64,000 nt of DNA from Pseudoprevotella muciniphila. GTDB lineage: Bacteria > Bacteroidota > Bacteroidia > Bacteroidales > Bacteroidaceae. Under the pieces are notes generated by a model. The model had not been told where the DNA came from and did not search any database. It saw nothing but the letters and a program-made list of their open reading frames with translations. This document shows, one piece after another, positions 19,670 to 28,387 of the stretch (position 1 is the stretch's first letter; every line of letters starts with the position of its first letter). A program made the position numbers and the translations under genes. The stretch is taken from assembly GCF_003265305.2 (NCBI RefSeq), contig NZ_CP033459.1, positions 2,480,001-2,544,000 of the forward strand. The letters run 5' to 3'.

Positions 19670-19710
19670 GAAGGCATCCCAACATATCTTCAGGGTAGCC
19701 TTCTTGTTGT
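19670..19710 (+). terminator. Terminator after the DUF4301 gene
   Basis: The stem pairs GAAGGC-a-TCCC with GGG-ta-GCCTTC around a 12-nt loop and is followed by TTGTTGT. It lies 27 bp after the stop codon. Confidence 0.65.
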
Positions 19711-19768
19711 AGTGATACCTTTATATCTTAACAATATTTCTATAAAATCTGCCAATTCATCTATTTTA

Positions 19769-19800
19769 TTTGGAGGCAGATTTCTGATTTGCTATTTTTG
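19769..19800 (+). promoter_or_regulatory. Orphan promoter (TTTG-N20-TATTTTTG)
   Basis: The -33 TTTG at 19769-19772 and the -7 TATTTTTG at 19793-19800 are separated by exactly 20 bp, a full Bacteroidetes promoter. No plus-strand gene follows; the next gene is convergent (malic enzyme). The promoter fits a non-coding transcript. Confidence 0.6.
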
Positions 19801-19806
19801 CATCGT

Positions 19807-19940
19807 CTTGTTGAGCATTGCTCTTCAATGTCAGGCTACGAAGCCTCATAGAACTTATGTCGAGTTATTTTTAGGTGTTTGAGATAACAGTCGTTTATTG
19901 TTCAAGGAACATACAAACGACTGTTATTCTGTATTTTTGG
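19807..19940 (+). ncRNA. Candidate small RNA between DUF4301 and malic enzyme genes
   Basis: This is a predicted transcript beginning just after the orphan promoter and ending after a strong hairpin at 19884-19927. The hairpin has a 13-bp perfect outer stem (ATAACAGTCGTTT) plus an inner GTTC/GAAC pair and is followed by TCTGTATTTTT. Within it are smaller hairpins (GAGCATTGCTC, AGGCTACGAAGCCT). The only ATG-led frame is seven codons, without a ribosome site. The end points are estimates. The alternative is that the hairpin is simply a bidirectional terminator for the malic enzyme gene. Confidence 0.45.
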
Positions 19941-20014
19941 GGCATATAGAATTGTTAGGATATATGGGTTTTCCTATTCAGAAAAGTACGTATAGTCTGA
20001 ATAGAAAAAATCAG

Positions 20015-22342
20015 TCAACTCTCAACGACTTTCAACTTCCTCCTGTCCTGAGGAACGATGCAGATGCGCCGTTCCTCAACTATGGCGTCGAGAACAGCCA
20101 CTGCTGTGATGTTCACAATGTCATCAACCGATGACTCGAAGTCGGTGAAGTGGATGGGTTTGTTCAGTCCCATCTGTATGGGGCCGATAACCGATACATC
20201 GTCGCTCATCGTCTTGAGCATCTTATATGATGAGTTGGCAGAGTTGAGACAAGGGAAGATAAGCGTATTCACATCGAGTCCTTTCAGGCGTGTGAAGGGG
20301 TATTTGTCGTCGCGAAGAGTCTTGTCGAGCGCAAAGTTAAGCTGCATCTCGCCATCGATAGCCAAATGGGGAAACTCCTCCTGCATGCGCCGTACTACTT
20401 CGTGCACCACCGTAGGACTACCTGCTTTGTCCGTACCGAAATTGGAATAGGAGAGCATAGCCATAACGGGAGTGCGGTTAAAGAAACGTACAGTGTCGGC
20501 AGAGAGCTTCGTAATGTCGAGCAGTGTCTCGAGGTCTGGGTGGCGATTGATGAGCGTGTCTGCCACGAAGAATGTGCCTTTCTTTGAATTGATGATGTGC
20601 ATCGTGCCGAAGTGTTTATACTCTGGCTGTATGCCGATGACTTCCTCTGCCACCTTGATGGTGTTGCTATATTTAGTGTAGAGACCTGTGATGAAAGCGT
20701 CCGCCTCGCCTGTCTCAACCATCATCATGCCGAAGTAGTTGCGCTCGTACATCTTGTCGTTCGCTTCCTGATAGGTATATCCTTCGCGCTGTTTCTTCTC
20801 GGCAAGGATGTGCGCATAGCGGTGGCGGCGGTTGGCTTGGTCGTCGCGGCGCAGGTCAATCACTTCCACACCGTCCATGTTTAGCTGCAGATCATTTGCC
20901 AGTTTGTAGATGCGATCAACATTGCCGAGCAGGATGGGCTTGCAGAAACCTTCTTCCTTCGCTTTCACGGCTGCCTGAAGCATGGTGGTGTGAGTGCCCT
21001 CTGCATAGACAACGCGCTTGGGATCGCTGCGCGCAGTGTCATACAGGTTCTGTGTGAACTTCGTCTCTTGCCCCATGAGCTCGCGCAGTTGCTGCTTGTA
21101 GGCTTTCCAGTCCTTGATGGGACGACGTGCTACACCGCTGTCCATAGCGGCTTTTGCCACTGCCATGCTGACCTCTGTGATGAGGCGCGGATCGATGGGC
21201 TTTGGAATGAAATAGTCGGGACCATATTCAAATTTACGCACATCGTAAGTGCGATTAACGATATCAGGCACAGGTCGGCGGGCGAGTTCCGCTATGGCGC
21301 GGGCAGCAGCCATCTTCATCTCTTCGTTGATGGCAGACGATGCCACGTCGAGTGCGCCGCGGAAGATGTAGGGGAAGACGATGACGTTATTGATTTGGTT
21401 GGGATAGTCCGTGCGTCCGGTACTCATCAGTACGTCCGGACGCGCTGCCATAGCGTCTTCGTAAGTGATTTCGGGTTCCGGATTAGCCAAGGCGAAGATG
21501 ATGGGGTGGTCAGACATAGAACGCACCATGTCCTGTGAGAGAATGTTGCCCTTCGAAAGACCAACGAACACATCTGCACCCTCCAACGCCTCTGCCAGTG
21601 TGTTCACGTCCGTGCGGCTTGTTGCAAACTCACGCTTCTGCTCCGTAAGACCCGGGCGGTCGGTACGGATGGGGCCTTTTGAGTCGCACATCACGATGTT
21701 CTCGTGGCGGGCACCGAAAGCGCAGTAGAGGCGTGTGCAACTGATGGCGGCTGCACCGGCACCGCTGACCACGATTCTCACGTCCTCAATCTTCTTGCCT
21801 GCCACGTCGAGCGCATTGAGAAGACCGGCGGCACTGACGATGGCGGTGCCGTGCTGATCGTCATGCATTACGGGAATGTCGAGCTCCTCCTTCAGTCTGC
21901 GTTCTATCTCGAAACACTCAGGTGCCTTGATGTCCTCAAGGTTGATGCCGCCGAATGTGGGTGCTATGCGTTTCACTACCTCGATAAACTTGTCTGGGTC
22001 TTTCTCGTTGATTTCAATGTCGAACACATCGATGCCGCCATAAATCTTGAAAAGTAACCCCTTACCCTCCATCACGGGCTTGCCACTCATAGCACCGATG
22101 TCGCCAAGGCCCAACACTGCCGTGCCGTTTGAAATCACTGCCACAAGGTTGCCCTTCGATGTGTATTTGTATGCCTCATGCGGGTTTTCCTGTATCTCAA
22201 GGCAGGGGAATGCCACACCCGGGCTGTATGCCAGCGATAGGTCGGTCTGAGTGCGGTAAGGCTTTGTGGGTACTACTTCTATCTTGCCAGGGCGACCTTG
22301 TGCATGATACGTTAATGCAGCTTCTTTAGTTATCTTTACCAT
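20015..22342 (-). CDS. maeB: NADP-dependent malic enzyme with C-terminal phosphotransacetylase-like domain
   Basis: This 775-residue enzyme has the two-part MaeB architecture. Residues 1 to about 430 are the malic enzyme: [40 protein letters not shown], the NADP site [12 protein letters not shown], and [10 protein letters not shown]. Residues from about 440 to the end resemble phosphate acetyltransferase ([39 protein letters not shown]). It converts malate to pyruvate and CO2 and makes NADPH; the C-terminal part is regulatory in studied homologues. Its stop lies 85 bp past the hairpin at 19884-19927. Nothing looks truncated. Confidence 0.95.
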   Translation of the reverse strand: MVKITKEAALTYHAQGRPGKIEVVPTKPYRTQTDLSLAYSPGVAFPCLEIQENPHEAYKYTSKGNLVAVISNGTAVLGLGDIGAMSGKPVMEGKGLLFKIYGGIDVFDIEINEKDPDKFIEVVKRIAPTFGGINLEDIKAPECFEIERRLKEELDIPVMHDDQHGTAIVSAAGLLNALDVAGKKIEDVRIVVSGAGAAAISCTRLYCAFGARHENIVMCDSKGPIRTDRPGLTEQKREFATSRTDVNTLAEALEGADVFVGLSKGNILSQDMVRSMSDHPIIFALANPEPEITYEDAMAARPDVLMSTGRTDYPNQINNVIVFPYIFRGALDVASSAINEEMKMAAARAIAELARRPVPDIVNRTYDVRKFEYGPDYFIPKPIDPRLITEVSMAVAKAAMDSGVARRPIKDWKAYKQQLRELMGQETKFTQNLYDTARSDPKRVVYAEGTHTTMLQAAVKAKEEGFCKPILLGNVDRIYKLANDLQLNMDGVEVIDLRRDDQANRRHRYAHILAEKKQREGYTYQEANDKMYERNYFGMMMVETGEADAFITGLYTKYSNTIKVAEEVIGIQPEYKHFGTMHIINSKKGTFFVADTLINRHPDLETLLDITKLSADTVRFFNRTPVMAMLSYSNFGTDKAGSPTVVHEVVRRMQEEFPHLAIDGEMQLNFALDKTLRDDKYPFTRLKGLDVNTLIFPCLNSANSSYKMLKTMSDDVSVIGPIQMGLNKPIHFTDFESSVDDIVNITAVAVLDAIVEERRICIVPQDRRKLKVVES

Positions 22343-22389
22343 AAGTCTGATATTTTTTTTGAAAGAACGTGCTGTAATTAATTTATACG

Positions 22390-22397
22390 CAAAATTA
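22390..22397 (-). promoter_or_regulatory. -7 element for maeB
   Basis: TAATTTTG followed by C on the minus strand, 47 bp upstream of the maeB ATG. The -33 position is AT-rich without a clear TTTG. Confidence 0.45.
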
Positions 22398-22502
22398 AGA
22401 AATTTTGAGCATTTAGTTAAGAAGAAAACGCAGTATGTGGAATGTATAGAACATGAAACCCAAAAAAAACAGAAACTTTTTTAAAAATTTCCCATAAGTG
22501 TG

Positions 22503-22510
22503 TAACTTTG
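22503..22510 (+). promoter_or_regulatory. -7 element for the TetR-type regulator
   Basis: TAACTTTG followed by C, 23 bp before the ATG at 22534. This is a good match to TAnnTTTG; upstream is a T-run rather than a clear TTTG. Confidence 0.5.
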
Positions 22511-22533
22511 CAGCACAAAAAAAATAGTGTGCA

Positions 22534-23142
22534 ATGTCAGTAAGTAAAACCCGTCAAAAACTGGTAGATGTAGCAAGGGAAATGTTTGCTCGCAAAGGTT
22601 TCGACAATACCACGATGAATGATGTTGCCCAGGCCTCACAGAAGGGCAGACGGACGCTATATACCTATTTCCGTAATAAAGAAGAACTCTATAATGCCGT
22701 GGTGGAGTGCGAATTGGATCGTCTCTCGGAAACGATGGACGAACTTGCCAACCGCAATATAGCACCTGAGCGCAAACTCTTCATGCTGTGCTATGCACAC
22801 CTCAATTCCATTAAGGAAACCGTCTTGCGAAATGGTACGCTCCGGGCACAGTTCTTCCGTAACATCTGGATGGTGGAGAAGGTGAGGCGCACATTCGACC
22901 GTGAAGAACGCGATATCTTCAAGCGTGTACTGGCTGAAGGTGTGGAAAATGGTACATTCAAGGTGGATAGCATCATATTGATGGCGGATATCTTCCATTT
23001 TTCCCTTAAAGGACTTGAAGTTCCCTTTATTTATGACCGTCTCGGACCTGGAGTCTCTGAAGAACAGGCCGAACCTATTGTTATGCGACTCATAAGTCGT
23101 GTGCTCGGTATGGAACCTGCTGAAATGTGGGAACTGAAATAG
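22534..23142 (+). CDS. TetR/AcrR-family transcriptional regulator
   Basis: This 202-residue protein has an N-terminal TetR DNA-binding domain at residues about 6-52: TRQKLVDVAREMFARKGFDN and then TMNDVAQASQKGRRTLYTYF, with the helix-turn-helix ending in YFRNKEELYNAV. The C-terminal two-thirds is helical and should form the ligand and dimer domain. It is 232 bp upstream of fabG in the same direction, so it may regulate fatty-acid genes, but the long repeat-filled gap argues against a tight operon. The ligand is unknown. Confidence 0.93.
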   Translation: MSVSKTRQKLVDVAREMFARKGFDNTTMNDVAQASQKGRRTLYTYFRNKEELYNAVVECELDRLSETMDELANRNIAPERKLFMLCYAHLNSIKETVLRNGTLRAQFFRNIWMVEKVRRTFDREERDIFKRVLAEGVENGTFKVDSIILMADIFHFSLKGLEVPFIYDRLGPGVSEEQAEPIVMRLISRVLGMEPAEMWELK

Positions 23143-23192
23143 TATAATCCAAGTTTCCACTTGCTTGAAGTAAAAAAGTGAGCGAATATTGC

Positions 23193-23341
23193 GGAGTTAA
23201 AGAAGTTAAAGAAGTTAAAGAAGTTAGCGAAGTTAACGACGATAGTGTTGGACCGATAACTTCAAAAAAAGAGGTAATGTCGTTAACTTCGAGCGAAGCG
23301 ATAACTTCAGTAACTTCGATAACTTCAGAAAGTTGAGTAGT
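23193..23341. repeat. AAGTTAACG hairpin repeat, copy 1 (tetR-fabG gap)
   Basis: A long imperfect inverted repeat. The left arm is a run of GAAGTTAAA/GAAGTTAGC/GAAGTTAAC units (9 bp) ending GACGATAG. The right arm is TCGTTAACTTCGAGCGAAG followed by CGATAACTTCAGTAACTTCG. Similar copies are at 25206-25370 and 42432-42676. Confidence 0.75.
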
Positions 23342-23374
23342 ATAAAAACATAAAAACAAACAATAAGAAAGAAA

Positions 23375-24121
23375 ATGGGATTACTAACAGGTAAGACCGC
23401 GCTCATTACGGGTGCGGCACGCGGTATCGGAAAGGCTATCGCGTTGAAGTTTGCCGAAGAAGGCGCAAACATAGCATTCACCGACCTCGTTATCGATGAG
23501 AATGGTAAAGCCACGGAAGCAGAAATAGCAGCCAAGGGCGTGAAGTGCATCGGATATGCATCGAATGCAGCCGACTTCGCTCAAACCGAAGAAGTAGTAA
23601 ACACAGTCAAGGAAGAGTTCGGCTCAATCGACATTCTCGTCAACAATGCAGGTATCACGAAGGACGGACTCATGATGCGCATGACCGAACAGCAGTGGGA
23701 TGCTGTAATAGCAGTCAATCTTAAGTCGGCGTTCAACTTCATCCATGCGTGCACACCCATCATGATGCGCCAACGCAGTGGCTCCATCATCAACATGGCA
23801 AGTGTGGTAGGTGTTCACGGTAATGCAGGTCAAAGCAACTATGCCGCATCAAAGGCAGGTCTCATCGCACTCGCCAAGAGTGTGGCGCAGGAAATGGGTA
23901 GTCGCGGCATCCGTGCTAATGCGATAGCACCGGGATTCATCGAAACAGCCATGACAGCATCCCTGCCCGATGAAGTACGCAAAGAATGGGTGCAGAAGAT
24001 TCCTCTCCGCCGAGGCGGACAGGTGGAAGACATCGCCAATGTGGCAACCTTCCTCGCCAGCGAACTATCAAGTTACGTTAGCGGACAGGTCATCCAGGTA
24101 GATGGCGGTATGAATATGTAA
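23375..24121 (+). CDS. fabG: 3-oxoacyl-[acyl-carrier-protein] reductase
   Basis: This is a 248-residue short-chain dehydrogenase of the classical FabG type. The NADPH site is TGAARGIGKAIA (residues 12-23), then DILVNNAG, the catalytic Ser in GSIINMASVVG, and Tyr/Lys in YAASKAG. The C-terminus, SYVSGQVIQVDGGMNM, is typical of FabG. It reduces beta-ketoacyl-ACP in type II fatty-acid elongation. No other fab gene is adjacent. A clear hairpin terminator follows 38 bp after the stop. Confidence 0.95.
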   Translation: MGLLTGKTALITGAARGIGKAIALKFAEEGANIAFTDLVIDENGKATEAEIAAKGVKCIGYASNAADFAQTEEVVNTVKEEFGSIDILVNNAGITKDGLMMRMTEQQWDAVIAVNLKSAFNFIHACTPIMMRQRSGSIINMASVVGVHGNAGQSNYAASKAGLIALAKSVAQEMGSRGIRANAIAPGFIETAMTASLPDEVRKEWVQKIPLRRGGQVEDIANVATFLASELSSYVSGQVIQVDGGMNM

Positions 24122-24159
24122 AACGCACAGGAAGTATCAAAAAGATACATCAAGATTGA

Positions 24160-24187
24160 AAGGCATCGCACAGACGGTGCCTTTTTT
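24160..24187 (+). terminator. fabG terminator
   Basis: A 9-bp stem, AAGGCATCG paired with CGGTGCCTT (one wobble), a 6-nt loop and then TTTT. It directly abuts the left arm of the 9-bp-repeat structure. Confidence 0.8.
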
Positions 24188-24313
24188 AGTGTTCACAGTG
24201 TTCACAGTGTTCACAGTGTTCACGGTGTTCATGGCGTTCATGGCGTTCACAGCGTTCACGGTGTTCATGCGTTCACGGTGTTCACACTCCTCAAGCGTGA
24301 ACGCGTGAACACT
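24188..24313. repeat. Left arm of a large inverted repeat built of 9-bp GTGTTCACA-type units
   Basis: About 126 bp of near-tandem 9-mers of the form G(T/C)GTTCA(C/T)(A/G), ending in a different tail (CACTCCTCAAGCGTGAACG then CGTGAACACTT). The tail is itself complementary to the preceding units, so each arm can fold alone. The inner half is identical to the reverse complement of the arm at 24777-24893. Confidence 0.9.
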
Positions 24314-24776
24314 TTCGCTTAAATTATCAGGTAACAAACTGAATATCAGGTGTCTATGTAAATAAATAGGTATTCACGCTATTTGTCCGATAATATATAT
24401 TATATATAATTATAATTATATAATAACATGAATTACCATTAAATATCAGAATGTTATTTTTCAAGAATTGGAGAATTATAGAATTTATTTCACTTCCGAT
24501 TATCTGAAAAGGTGTCGCTGGAGGAATTAGGTTGAACGGGAAATAATAATTCTCAAATTTTCAAATTCTTGATAACTTGATATATTATCACTTATGGTTG
24601 TTGAGTAAATTGATATTTCAAAAGAAATTCCAAAATGTTCAGGTGTTCACATTATGAGAACATGTACACTTGAATGCCGTGAACATTTGAACATCATGAA
24701 CATCGTAACACCGTGAACGCATCCTGGTTTATGATAAATGCTTGATATTTAGTTTGTTAAGTGGTCGTAAAGTTCA
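24314..24776. other. AT-rich spacer between the inverted arms; no gene seen
   Basis: This is very AT-rich sequence with no credible ORF. It contains a copy of the AAGAATT hairpin family at 24455-24575. Near 24635-24725 are scattered degenerate GTTCA/TGAAC units (GGTGTTCAC, CCGTGAACATTTGAACATC) that look like decayed members of the flanking array. Confidence 0.7.
24455..24575. repeat. AAGAATT-hairpin repeat, copy 1
   Basis: The left arm TCAAGAATTGGAGAATTATA pairs imperfectly with a right arm ending AATTCTTGATAACTTGA. A conserved loop reads GGAGGAATTAGGTTGAACGG followed by GAAATAATAATTCTC. A homologous copy is at 30918-31040. Confidence 0.7.
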
Positions 24777-24893
24777 AGTGTTCACGCGTTCACGCTTGAG
24801 GAGTGTGAACACCGTGAACGCATGAACACCGTGAACGCTGTGAACGCCATGAACACCATGAACGCCATGAACGCCATGAACACTGTGAACACT
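24777..24893. repeat. Right arm of the large 9-bp-unit inverted repeat
   Basis: This is the reverse complement of the left arm, shorter by one 9-bp unit: AAGTGTTCACGCGTTCACGC, then TTGAGGAGTGTGAACACC, then TGAACGCCA-type units. The inner 70 or so bases match the left arm without a mismatch that I can find; the outer units differ at a few positions. Confidence 0.9.
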
Positions 24894-25013
24894 CGATATT
24901 TGTATTGATGATAAATGTCTGTAAAGCGGGTGAAAGGTCGCCAAAAATGGCATAAAAAATGCCAAAAGTGAGATAATAAGACTGATTATCAAACTTTTGG
25001 CAAAATCTTGTTG

Positions 25014-25095
25014 TGCGCCTGACAGGACTCGAACCTGCACGAATTGCTTCACCAGATCCTAAGTCTGGCGCGTATACCAATTTCGCCACAGGCGC
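25014..25095 (-). tRNA. tRNA-Leu, anticodon UAG
   Basis: Read on the minus strand, the acceptor stem GCGCCTG (25095-25089) pairs with CAGGCGC (25021-25015), with A as the discriminator base. The anticodon arm is CCAGA-CTTAGGA-TCTGG, giving anticodon TAG (UAG). The variable arm is long (GTGAAGCAATTCGT region), as in class II tRNA-Leu, and the T arm contains GGTTCGAGTCC. The terminal CCA is not encoded. Confidence 0.95.
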
Positions 25096-25205
25096 TTTTG
25101 CGGCGCGAAGATACGACTTTTAGTTGGAATAATACGCAAAAGTGGAAATAAACTTACGCGGTGTGGCTTGCAAGGTTGCAAGTTATTTTCAATTCATGTT
25201 TTGCA

Positions 25206-25370
25206 AGTTCCACTTGTTAGAAGTTAACGAAGTTAGCGAAGTTAAAGAAGTTAACGACGTATGTTTTGTCCAACAGAGGGCCATTTATATCCCGCATGGT
25301 GGTATCGTCGATAACTTCGTTACCTCTGTTAACTCCGAGCGTAGCGATAACTCCGTAAAGTTGAGTTTGC
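25206..25370. repeat. AAGTTAACG hairpin repeat, copy 2 (tRNA-Leu/FKBP gap)
   Basis: The left arm (TTAGAAGTTAACGAAGTTAG and following 9-bp units) ends TTAACGACGTA. The right arm is ATCGTCGATAACTTCGTTAC then CTCTGTTAACTCCGAGCGTA and GCGATAACTCCGTAAAGTTG. The arms are separated by about 50 bp. It occupies most of the 300-bp gap and ends 25 bp from the FKBP stop. Nothing else is seen in this gap. Confidence 0.75.
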
Positions 25371-25394
25371 AATTTTTCTTTGCCTTACCAGTCG

Positions 25395-26078
25395 TTACCA
25401 GTCGCCTGCGATTTGTCCCTTTCTGTAGATACCCTTGAGTTGTATGGTAAAGGTGAGCATGGAGTGCTTGGGTATGGAATTTGTGGCGCTTTCGCCGTAT
25501 CCCAGTTCGGGATGTATGTAGATGCGCCAGAGGTCGCCGATGTGCATGTGTTGAAGGGCTGTGGCAAAACCCTGTACGTTGTTACTCACAAGCAAGAGAG
25601 CAGGTGTGCAGAGTTTGTCGCTGAAAGTTTCGTCTTCGTTAACACTGGTGCCTGTGTTGGCGAAAAGATAACCATTAGGATGACCACTTGTAGGAATGAG
25701 TCTGCCAACATAGTTCGCACGCACGCTATCACTATAAAGTGGAACAACAGTTCCCGTGCCTTTGGCTATGATTTCAACAGGTATGCTGTCCGAAGTGTTG
25801 AATGTGCCGTCTGTAGGTATTGTATAGTTTCTGAGTATGCGCCAGTTGCAATGGTCTTCCCAGTCGGTGCCATAGTTCGCCTGTGCGTTCTTGATGGCTT
25901 GTTTTGCCTGCTGCAGGCGAGATGCGAAAGCCGAGTCGTTGCGGGCAGTCCAGTTACTGTATTCATCGACAACGTCCTCGTTGGTTTCTTCGCACGAAGT
26001 CAACAGTGGCGAAGCGAGCAGGATAACCAAAAGTACTCTCCCTAAATTGCGCAGCCAGGCGGATGTGGTTGTAGTCAT
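25395..26078 (-). CDS. FKBP-type peptidyl-prolyl isomerase lipoprotein
   Basis: This is a 227-residue lipoprotein with lipobox LLTSC (Cys29). A helical linker (residues about 45-75) is followed by a FKBP domain from about 110 to 220: VRANYVGRLIPTSGHPNGYLF in two pieces, GFATALQHMHIGDLWRIYIH, and ELGYGESATNSIPKHSMLTF. The domain ends in the usual beta strand before a short basic tail. It should assist protein folding in the periplasm or on the inner face of the outer membrane. It starts 12 bp downstream of the glyS stop and is probably co-transcribed with it. Confidence 0.9.
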   Translation of the reverse strand: MTTTTSAWLRNLGRVLLVILLASPLLTSCEETNEDVVDEYSNWTARNDSAFASRLQQAKQAIKNAQANYGTDWEDHCNWRILRNYTIPTDGTFNTSDSIPVEIIAKGTGTVVPLYSDSVRANYVGRLIPTSGHPNGYLFANTGTSVNEDETFSDKLCTPALLLVSNNVQGFATALQHMHIGDLWRIYIHPELGYGESATNSIPKHSMLTFTIQLKGIYRKGQIAGDW

Positions 26079-26090
26079 CGTTTTTCTGTC

Positions 26091-27629
26091 TTAAACTAAT
26101 TTTTTGAGCAATGATGTAATGCTTACCTTGTCCTCGATGAGTTCGCGAAGTTCGCTAATTTTCACACGTTGTTGCTCCATCGTGTCGCGGTTGCGCAGTG
26201 TAACTGTATCGTCCTTGAGTGTGTCGTGATCCACTGTGATGCAATAGGGAGTGCCCACTGCGTCCTGACGGCGGTAGCGCTTGCCGATGGTGTCCTTTTC
26301 TTCGTATTTGCAGTTGAAGTGGAACTTGAGGTCATCGAGTATTTCGCGAGCCTTTTCGGGCAGACCATCTTTGCGCACGAGTGGCAGAATGGCGAGTTTT
26401 GTAGGAGCGAGGGCTGCAGGCAGTTTCAGCACGGTGCGCGTCTCGCCGTTTTCGAGTTGCTCTTCCATGTAGGAATGACACATCACGGAGAGGAACATGC
26501 GGTCCACGCCTATACTTGTTTCAATGTCGTACGGCGTGTAACTTTCGTTTGTTTCGGGGTCGAAGTACTTGATGCTTCGTCCGGAGTATGTCTCGTGCTG
26601 CTTGAGGTCGAAGTCTGTGCGGCTGTGTATGCCTTCCACTTCCTTGAATCCGAATGGCATCTTAAACTCAATGTCGCAGGCTGCATTGGCATAGTGCGCC
26701 AGTTTCTCGTGGTCATGGAAACGATAGTTTTCAGCACCGAATCCGAGTGCCTGGTGCCACTTCATGCGCATTTCCTTCCATTTGTTGAACCATTCTATCT
26801 CTGTGCCCGGCTTAACGAAGAACTGCATCTCCATCTGTTCAAATTCGCGCATGCGGAAGATGAACTGGCGTGCCACAATTTCATTGCGGAAAGCCTTGCC
26901 AATTTGTGCAATACCGAAAGGAATCTTCATGCGCCCAGTCTTTTGCACATTGAGATAGTTCACGAAGATGCCTTGCGCTGTTTCTGGACGAAGATATATG
27001 GTTGAAGCACCTTCGGCTGTGGAACCTACTTCAGTTTTGAACATGAGGTTAAACTGGCGTACATCGGTCCAGTTGCGTGTGCCGCTAATGGGGCAAACAA
27101 TGCCCTCATCGAGAATGATTTGCTTGAGGCCTTCAAGGTCGTTAGCATTCATGGCATCGCTGAAGCGCTGATGCAGGTCGTCGCGTTTCTTCTGGTTGTC
27201 GAGTACACGAGGATTTGTGGCGCGGAATTGGGCTTCATCAAAGGCTTCACCAAAACGCTTGCGTGCCTTAGTGATTTCCTTTGCGATTTTCTCCTCATAC
27301 TTGCCAATCTGCTCTTCGATAAGCACATCGGCGCGATAACGTTTCTTCGAGTCGCGGTTGTCGATGAGTGGATCGTTGAAGGCATCCACGTGTCCCGAGG
27401 CTTTCCAGATGGTGGGGTGCATAAAGATGGCGCTGTCGATGCCCACGATGTTCTCGTGGAGCAAAACCATCGACTGCCACCAATATTGCTTAATGTTGTT
27501 CTTGAGTTCTACACCATTCTGCGCATAGTCATATACAGCGCCGAGGCCGTCGTATATTTCACTCGAAGGAAATACGAAACCATACTCCTTGCAATGCGAC
27601 ACTATTTTCTTGAAAACGTCTTCTGCCAT
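26091..27629 (-). CDS. glyS: Glycine--tRNA ligase (alpha2 type)
   Basis: This 512-residue class II synthetase charges tRNA-Gly. The chosen start is the ATG at 27629 (MAEDVFKKIVSHCKEYGFVF) rather than the longer open frame at 27674, because family members begin here and an A/T-rich leader precedes it. Motif 2 is seen in IGKAFRNEIVARQFIFRMRE, preceded by the glycine-specific LRPETAQGIFVNY. Motif 3 is in the ETSIGVDRMFLSVMCH segment. The C-terminal anticodon-binding domain covers about the last 110 residues (PTKLAILPLVRKDGLPEKAR). The gene is complete. Confidence 0.96.
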   Translation of the reverse strand: MAEDVFKKIVSHCKEYGFVFPSSEIYDGLGAVYDYAQNGVELKNNIKQYWWQSMVLLHENIVGIDSAIFMHPTIWKASGHVDAFNDPLIDNRDSKKRYRADVLIEEQIGKYEEKIAKEITKARKRFGEAFDEAQFRATNPRVLDNQKKRDDLHQRFSDAMNANDLEGLKQIILDEGIVCPISGTRNWTDVRQFNLMFKTEVGSTAEGASTIYLRPETAQGIFVNYLNVQKTGRMKIPFGIAQIGKAFRNEIVARQFIFRMREFEQMEMQFFVKPGTEIEWFNKWKEMRMKWHQALGFGAENYRFHDHEKLAHYANAACDIEFKMPFGFKEVEGIHSRTDFDLKQHETYSGRSIKYFDPETNESYTPYDIETSIGVDRMFLSVMCHSYMEEQLENGETRTVLKLPAALAPTKLAILPLVRKDGLPEKAREILDDLKFHFNCKYEEKDTIGKRYRRQDAVGTPYCITVDHDTLKDDTVTLRNRDTMEQQRVKISELRELIEDKVSITSLLKKLV

Positions 27630-27697
27630 GTTTTTTTGTTTTGTATGGGTTTTGCAAATCAAATCTCTTGCCAAACCTTGAATTTTTTAATTTTGTG

Positions 27698-27728
27698 CAA
27701 AATTAACACTCATCGCGCAATAGGCAAA
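27698..27728 (-). promoter_or_regulatory. glyS promoter (TTTG-N19-TAATTTTG)
   Basis: On the minus strand TTTG is at 27728-27725 and TAATTTTG at 27705-27698, spaced by 19 bp. Transcription would start near 27690, about 60 nt before the chosen ATG and upstream of the longer open frame. Confidence 0.65.
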
Positions 27729-27783
27729 ATGCGCGAGTGTTTTTATTCGTGGAGTGTTCTAAAAACTCTATTTTGACGTTCGG

Positions 27784-28272
27784 TTAAAAGTTTCCTTTAG
27801 CAAAGAAATCGGGATAGTAGGAACGCAGTTGTTTGCGGAGCACTTCGCCAAGCACCTTGCTACCGAGAATGAGTTCGGCATCGCGTGTGTCTGTCTCTAT
27901 GTAGATGCGCTGTATGGTGGCATCGAGGAGGCGGCGCAGGTCGGGCAGGGTGATGTCGTACTTCACCTGGTAGAGGCGGAACATGATGCATCCCACGCGC
28001 TTGGTGGTGAATACTTCTGCATTTTCTGCAGCGCGGAGGATAATGCTGCTGTCGCCCTTCAGTTCGAATTCTATTTCCCGTCCTTCGGAGGTCATGTTCA
28101 CCGTGGGGTCGCCGAACTGAAACTGGAGTTGCATGTTGCCGTTGCTGCTACGTACGGGGCGTACGCGGCAGAACGAATTGCGGTCGCGGATAAAGTCTTC
28201 GAACACAGCCTGTTGCGCCATGATGCAGACGGGGAGAAAGAGAAGCAAAATCAGGAATGGTATTCGTTTCAT
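27784..28272 (-). CDS. Secreted protein of unknown function, 162 aa
   Basis: I do not recognise a family. The protein has a clear signal peptide (MKRIPFLILLLFLPVCIMAQ) and a small mature domain of about 140 residues with alternating strands and helices: an FCRVRPVRSS segment, a beta pair (MQLQFQFGD, EIEFELKGD), and helices near LPDLRRLLDATIQRI. It may be periplasmic. It is downstream of the helix-turn-helix-like gene in the same direction with a 115-bp gap, and upstream of the glyS promoter. It looks like a genuine conserved gene from its codon use and complete signal peptide. Confidence 0.7.
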   Translation of the reverse strand: MKRIPFLILLLFLPVCIMAQQAVFEDFIRDRNSFCRVRPVRSSNGNMQLQFQFGDPTVNMTSEGREIEFELKGDSSIILRAAENAEVFTTKRVGCIMFRLYQVKYDITLPDLRRLLDATIQRIYIETDTRDAELILGSKVLGEVLRKQLRSYYPDFFAKGNF

Positions 28273-28387
28273 CTTAGTCGTTATTTCTGCACAAAGATAG
28301 TCTTTTCTGTAAAATAACCACGAATTACACCAAATACACTAATATCCACTCTCAACTCACAACTCTCACACTCACAACTATCCACTT

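Noticed and set aside
19898-20134. 78-residue plus-strand open frame
   Set aside because: It starts inside the hairpin and overlaps the 3' end of the malic enzyme gene on the other strand.
24137-24337. Open frame with VNTVNTVNT repeats on the minus strand
   Set aside because: It is only the translation of the 9-bp repeat units and has no start signal or conserved composition; same for the frame at 24774-25052.
24188-24893. CRISPR array
   Set aside because: Units are 9 bp and contiguous without unique spacers, and no cas gene is present.
28273-28387. Short CAACTCTC/CACTCTCAAC tandem pattern
   Set aside because: It is a short degenerate low-complexity stretch between two minus-strand genes with no palindrome and no second copy in the window.
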